From NCBI RefSeq assembly GCF_037126465.1, contig NC_088210.1:19617511-19681510 (forward strand): a stretch of 64,000 bases of DNA, in the 5' to 3' direction. The stretch is from Ornithodoros turicata. Lineage: Eukaryota; Arthropoda; Arachnida; Ixodida; Argasidae. A program made the translations under genes and the position numbers. This document shows positions 60,501-64,000 of the stretch, piece after piece; the stretch's first letter is position 1, and each line of letters starts with the position of its first letter. The notes beneath the pieces were generated by a model. That model was given only the letters and a program-made list of their open reading frames with translations, was not told the DNA's origin and searched no databases.

Positions 60501-62585
60501 ATCTTCATATCGGAAAAGCGTTAGCACGCTTTCGTTGCTCTGACCGTATCTCCCTCAACCTCACTTTGCATGTGCCATATTTTCCATGCACTATGCTGCT
60601 GTATTTTAAACTATACCATTCTGCAATCTTCTGATAAGGTGGCGCGCTCCTGTTCCGTGACGGGAAGATTGTGGAGCGGAATGAAAGGTAATGCCGTAGA
60701 CTGTAGACTGACCATTCCACTAACAGGGACACTCTTCAGGATTCCTCCAGGTTACAGAGTCATCCTGGTAGACACACAAGTGTCGCGGAACACACGTAGC
60801 CTGGTACAGCATGTGAGGGAACGATACGAGCGGGTGAGCACTCAATTGTGTAGTGTCTTCATTTTGTGTTTGCGTTACTTTTATCTCGTTACACGAGTCC
60901 TGTGACGTTCCAGCTGCCCAGTGTAGTGCGTCCCATTCTGGAAGCCATTCACGCTATCTCTGAACGCTGCTGGCAGTTGCTTCGAGAGCAAGCAGACCTT
61001 GTTGCGCATATCGGACAAGCTTCTGTAAGTCACTGTGAGATGGCATGTGCAAATCTCGCTTCTCAATATGAGAACAGGTGTCAGACAGGTGTCTGTTGAA
61101 AGAAAATGTTCAGGGGCGTCGGAAGATGGGGGCGGTGGAGCAGCCGCCCCCGAGTTTTTGACCCCCCCCCCCCCCCCGAATTTTCGCTCTGAGGGTCCCG
61201 CCACCCAATTTCACTCGTAAGTCTCATCCGACACAGATTCGCTTTCAGCTCTGTTACCACAGAACGACAAAATTCACCCAAATAGGTACTATCACCCCTT
61301 CTTCCTCATCTAGTACCATGCACCGTAGCGCTCTCCTCTAGGTTAGGTTGGGTTAGATTAGGGCTCCCGCCCGCCACGAAGAACTTCCAAAGCCTCTGAA
61401 AACGTTGAAAATGAAAGGAAAAGTCCAGAAGTAATTCACGATGGTAACGTTCTACAAGTAATTACTTGTGGAACGTTTCTTCTTCACTCATGGAGTACGC
61501 TAAAGTAGAAGGGAAAGCGCTACCGTACTGATACTGCGGACCCAAAGTTCTCGAGCCACATTGACTACCTCTCCATGTCGCTCAAATGCTGCACAAACTA
61601 CATCACTGCATGTCCGTTATGTTATGTCATTTTTCACTCCGTGACTCAATTTTTTCGATGCATTCACAAGGTCATTGGTACAGTGACGTTTACAGAACGT
61701 GTTCCGGCGCATTCCTTCCTCAGAGTGACACCCTAGCAGCAAATGGGACCGTACGGACTTACAGACATGTGCCTGGGTAATCCAGCCACCTGCACGCGAG
61801 TTCATACGGTACCATTACCTGCTAACGTGTCACTCTGAGGAAGGAATGCACCGGAGCATGTTCCGTAAAATTTGTCCAGCACTGTACATCGCAGCTGATG
61901 GGCCTGTTTCAGGAGCTGATACAGATGAATGCAAACCTGCTCAATGCGCTTGGTGTCGGACACCCTCGCCTGGACGACGTTGCTCGTATTGCTGCCGACA
62001 GTGGCCTGACTGCTAAGCTAACGGGGGCTGGAGGCGGTGGCTGCGCTATTATTCTCCTCCCTACAAGTGCGTTCCAACTGCCGCTAGTTGAGTATACATA
62101 GAGCCTGAAGTTTTCGGGAAATATTTTTTCCTACATTCGGGGGGTAAAAATTGGGTAAATAAACATGTGCACTAAATTCATGCAAATTCAGGTGAAAAAA
62201 CTTCCAGTACATTAAATTTGGGGAGAAATCGGGCTCAGTTATTCAAACTAACTGTAGCGGTTTGGTACAAACGGTGATGTAACTGCATTTTTCTGCCAAA
62301 CAAGTAAGTTAGTGCATTCCTACAGACATCCCAGTGAGGGCAATTTGCCGGGTAAAAATCGGGTGTCACCCTAAAGAGGCAACCTTCAATTTGGGGTGCA
62401 AATTCGGGGAAGAACCCTAAAACTTCAGGCTCTAAGTATACACATGGTGTGTATACTCATTCATACTATATACTCTTTCAGAGGAATCAGCCACAGGCAT
62501 ACAGCATCGATTACGTGAAGCTGGTTTCATCTGCTGGGAAGCCTCTCTGGGATGTCCAGGCGTAACACTCGACACGGAAAGTTAA
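57566..62585 (+). CDS. MVK: Mevalonate kinase (9 exons, 368 aa)
   Basis: Phosphorylates mevalonate with ATP to 5-phosphomevalonate, an early step of isoprenoid synthesis (ubiquinone, dolichol, prenyl groups, juvenile-hormone-type terpenoids). Exons: 57566-57637, 58532-58679, 58778-58919, 59366-59580, 60639-60687, 60740-60833, 60914-61024, 61895-62066, 62482-62585; total 1107 nt in frame. GHMP-kinase motifs: motif 1 VPGKVILHGEHAVVYG (8-23, with the conserved Lys11), ATP-binding motif 2 PIGAGLGSSAS (135-145), GKPSGIDN with catalytic Asp186, and motif 3 LTGAGGGGCA (319-328). Human MVK is 396 aa; the difference lies mainly in loops between motif 1 and motif 2. The intron after 58919 uses a GC donor (GG|GCAAGT), the only choice that keeps frame. 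A family A MITE sits in the last intron, 32 bp from the exon. The stop lies 55 bp from the SBDS stop. Confidence 0.97.
58950..59290. repeat. Diverged copy of the TTTAAAGG(G) repeat in MVK intron
   Basis: Begins TTTAAAGGGGGCAATGAT and ends near TTTAGTATCCCTTTATA. Interior words (GGTGCTGTTACCTTGACAAC, GAGTGAAAGAAACTG) match 48727-48878 and their inverted form recurs at about 59160-59250, so it is itself partly fold-back. Confidence 0.5.
61110..61215. repeat. Low-complexity poly-C / GGGGGC stretch
   Basis: Contains a run of about 17 C residues at 61165-61181 inside an MVK intron; a comparable G run is at about 59930-59942. Length in such runs is unreliable. Confidence 0.6.
62099..62434 (+). mobile_element. 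hAT-like MITE, family A copy 4 (TSD AGTATACA)
   Basis: 336-bp element with perfect ends TAGAGCCTGAAGTTTT / AAAACTTCAGGCTCTA flanked by exact 8-bp duplications AGTATACA (62091-62098, 62435-62442). About 90% alike to the copy at 20225 by eye. Inserted in the last MVK intron. Confidence 0.94.
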
Positions 62586-62640
62586 CCTTCATTTTAGACA
62601 TATTTATACAACGGGACCGCGTTAAATATACACATCTTAA

Positions 62641-63001
62641 CTACTGAAGCAGCTGGTCTCCTTCCTCAACTTCCTTGAGGCTGAGTACCTCCAGGTGGCC
62701 ACGTCCTCTGGACTCCTTCCGCACCAACTCGTCAACGACGCGGAAGTTCCCGGGGTCTGTCAAGAACACCTGCGGGGGACTTTTCTGCTAAGCGGCAGAA
62801 CTATATAGAACCGTGAATGTAGATACGTACCATCTCTAGGTCTCCGGACTCCTGGTGAACCTTGTCCATCTCTATGCCTGAAGAAAGAGCCTGAATGCGT
62901 GGTCGCACCACCGTCTTCCCCTGGGGAACTAGTATTCGCAGCCTCATCTGGCACCGTTCTAGTGGCATTACTTCTTTCAGCATACGTATCACCTCCAAAC
63001 A
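62641..63001 (-). CDS. SBDS: SBDS ribosome maturation factor, C-terminal two exons (partial)
   Basis: SBDS works with the GTPase EFL1 to release eIF6 from nascent 60S subunits. Two exons are visible: 62831-63001 and 62641-62769 (TAG stop), 57 and 42 codons, joined in phase 0. The first begins [20 protein letters not shown], the start of the C-terminal domain III; the second encodes [20 protein letters not shown] and ends [17 protein letters not shown], closely tracking the vertebrate C-terminus. The FYSH domain and middle domain are not found in 63002-64000 and must lie beyond the window edge, implying an intron of at least 1 kb. Tail-to-tail with MVK, only 55 bp between stop codons, so the 3' UTRs probably overlap. 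Confidence 0.95.
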
Positions 63002-64000
63002 CTGTAAATATCGTTTGTGTCAATTTAGTAGCTACTCCTTAAGGAACTACTTCTGTGAAGACCACAAATAAACCATGAGACATGTTGTACCGGTGCATCT
63101 TGAGTCACGTCCCTGCGACAAGCTCAGAAAAAAAAGGGGGGTTATCGACACACTAAATTCTGACGCCCCACTCTTCATATCTAACTCAGACCATCAAATT
63201 GCATGCTGCTCGGGTCAAAGTAGGTGTAGACTATGGGGCTTTAAGCCAATAACATGAGCATGTACTGGAATGGTACAAATTGTTTAGATTTAGACACATC
63301 ATCTTTTAAAGTACATTGTGCGTGGAGATTTTACTGCATGCTAAAGAAATCTCAGGTGGGCACAATTAATCCACAGACCAACTGCCGTGGCATTGCTCAC
63401 GGTGAAAGTAGACTCGAGACGTAAAGACGAAAATTATCATTAGAAGCCTATCACATTCCCCAGTTTATTCACTAATAAATTGTATGCCCTAACTTCTTTT
63501 TATCAACTGTCCTCCTTTAGAATTTAGGACCGGCATGTCCTCCTAATTGGCTATGCAACTAGGTCAGCTGTCTGTGCAGCTCCCCAATTTCCCTCCTTCC
63601 CTTTTGCCCGTGAAGATATCTCATTGGTCCCTCTCTGGTGAAAGATTTATTCACCAGAAAACACACACCTAAATACCAAAACCCTGCCTCTGCCTTCTTC
63701 TCCGATTGGCTGACAAGGCCTCCTCTATCACAGAAAATCCCTTGGAGCATCAACATCCCATATCTGCATCCGAGCTAAACAACACCCTACAACCAGACTG
63801 ATAGCTCTTATCACAATCTCCCCCTTTTTGCCAAGAATTCCTCAACCCTTTTGGAACAAAAAAAACAAAAAACAGAGGGAGTACTAGTGCACCTGTATGC
63901 CTCTTTAATCTGTAATGCTTCCTGATATAAAACGGCCCTGACTTTTTTGCTCCTCTTTTTCGTCTCCCTGAACATTACTTCACACTCCATACAGACACTC
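63002..64000. other. SBDS intron sequence, no exon seen
   Basis: AT-rich DNA preceding (on the minus strand) the splice acceptor at 63002. Searched for the SBDS middle domain by eye without success. No repeat recognised. Confidence 0.5.

Noticed and set aside
1..64000. CRISPR array, operon or phage-like gene cluster
   Set aside because: The repeats here are dispersed transposons and microsatellites, and all genes are spliced eukaryotic genes. Nothing prokaryotic or viral was seen.

Overview
This is nuclear DNA of an animal, most likely a chelicerate and probably a hard tick. Every recognisable gene is a conserved eukaryotic gene cut into many short exons with GT-AG (rarely GC-AG) introns. 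There are no operons or ribosome binding sites. Introns and spacers are full of small non-autonomous DNA transposons and a tRNA-derived SINE resembling the Ruka SINEs reported from ixodid ticks. The tick placement is inference; the eukaryotic, intron-rich nature is seen directly.

Eight genes alternate strictly between strands: PAFAH1B1/LIS1 (+, 131-4289, first exon outside the window), METTL16 (-, 7256-10232), a mitochondrial-type acyl-CoA dehydrogenase (+, 10746-13230), GCN1 (-, 14746-45443), an acidic DM9-repeat protein (+, about 45863-51161), a 3beta-hydroxysteroid dehydrogenase family SDR (-, 53219-56763), mevalonate kinase (+, 57566-62585) and the 3' end of SBDS (-, 62641-63001). For six of them I could join exons by splice signals and reading-frame phase into models that keep the frame throughout: METTL16 481 aa (7 exons), ACAD 407 aa (8), GCN1 2671 aa (47), the SDR 390 aa (5), MVK 368 aa (9), and LIS1 392 aa of its C-terminal part (9).

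The alternation gives three divergent promoter regions (METTL16/ACAD, GCN1/DM9 gene, SDR/MVK; 0.4-0.8 kb between start codons) and four convergent tails. The genes are mostly unrelated housekeeping functions: dynein regulation, RNA m6A methylation, acyl-CoA oxidation, sensing of stalled or colliding ribosomes, isoprenoid synthesis and 60S ribosome maturation. GCN1 and SBDS both act on ribosomes. The SDR and MVK sit head to head and both belong to isoprenoid/sterol chemistry.

The least understood parts are the DM9-repeat gene, built from tiny phase-1 exons with an acidic low-complexity N-terminus, and the repeat landscape. That landscape includes a hAT-like MITE family with exact 8-bp target duplications, a TTAA-flanked MITE family, several fold-back elements and an inverted SINE pair. 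I found no CRISPR, prophage, or novel defence-like gene cluster.
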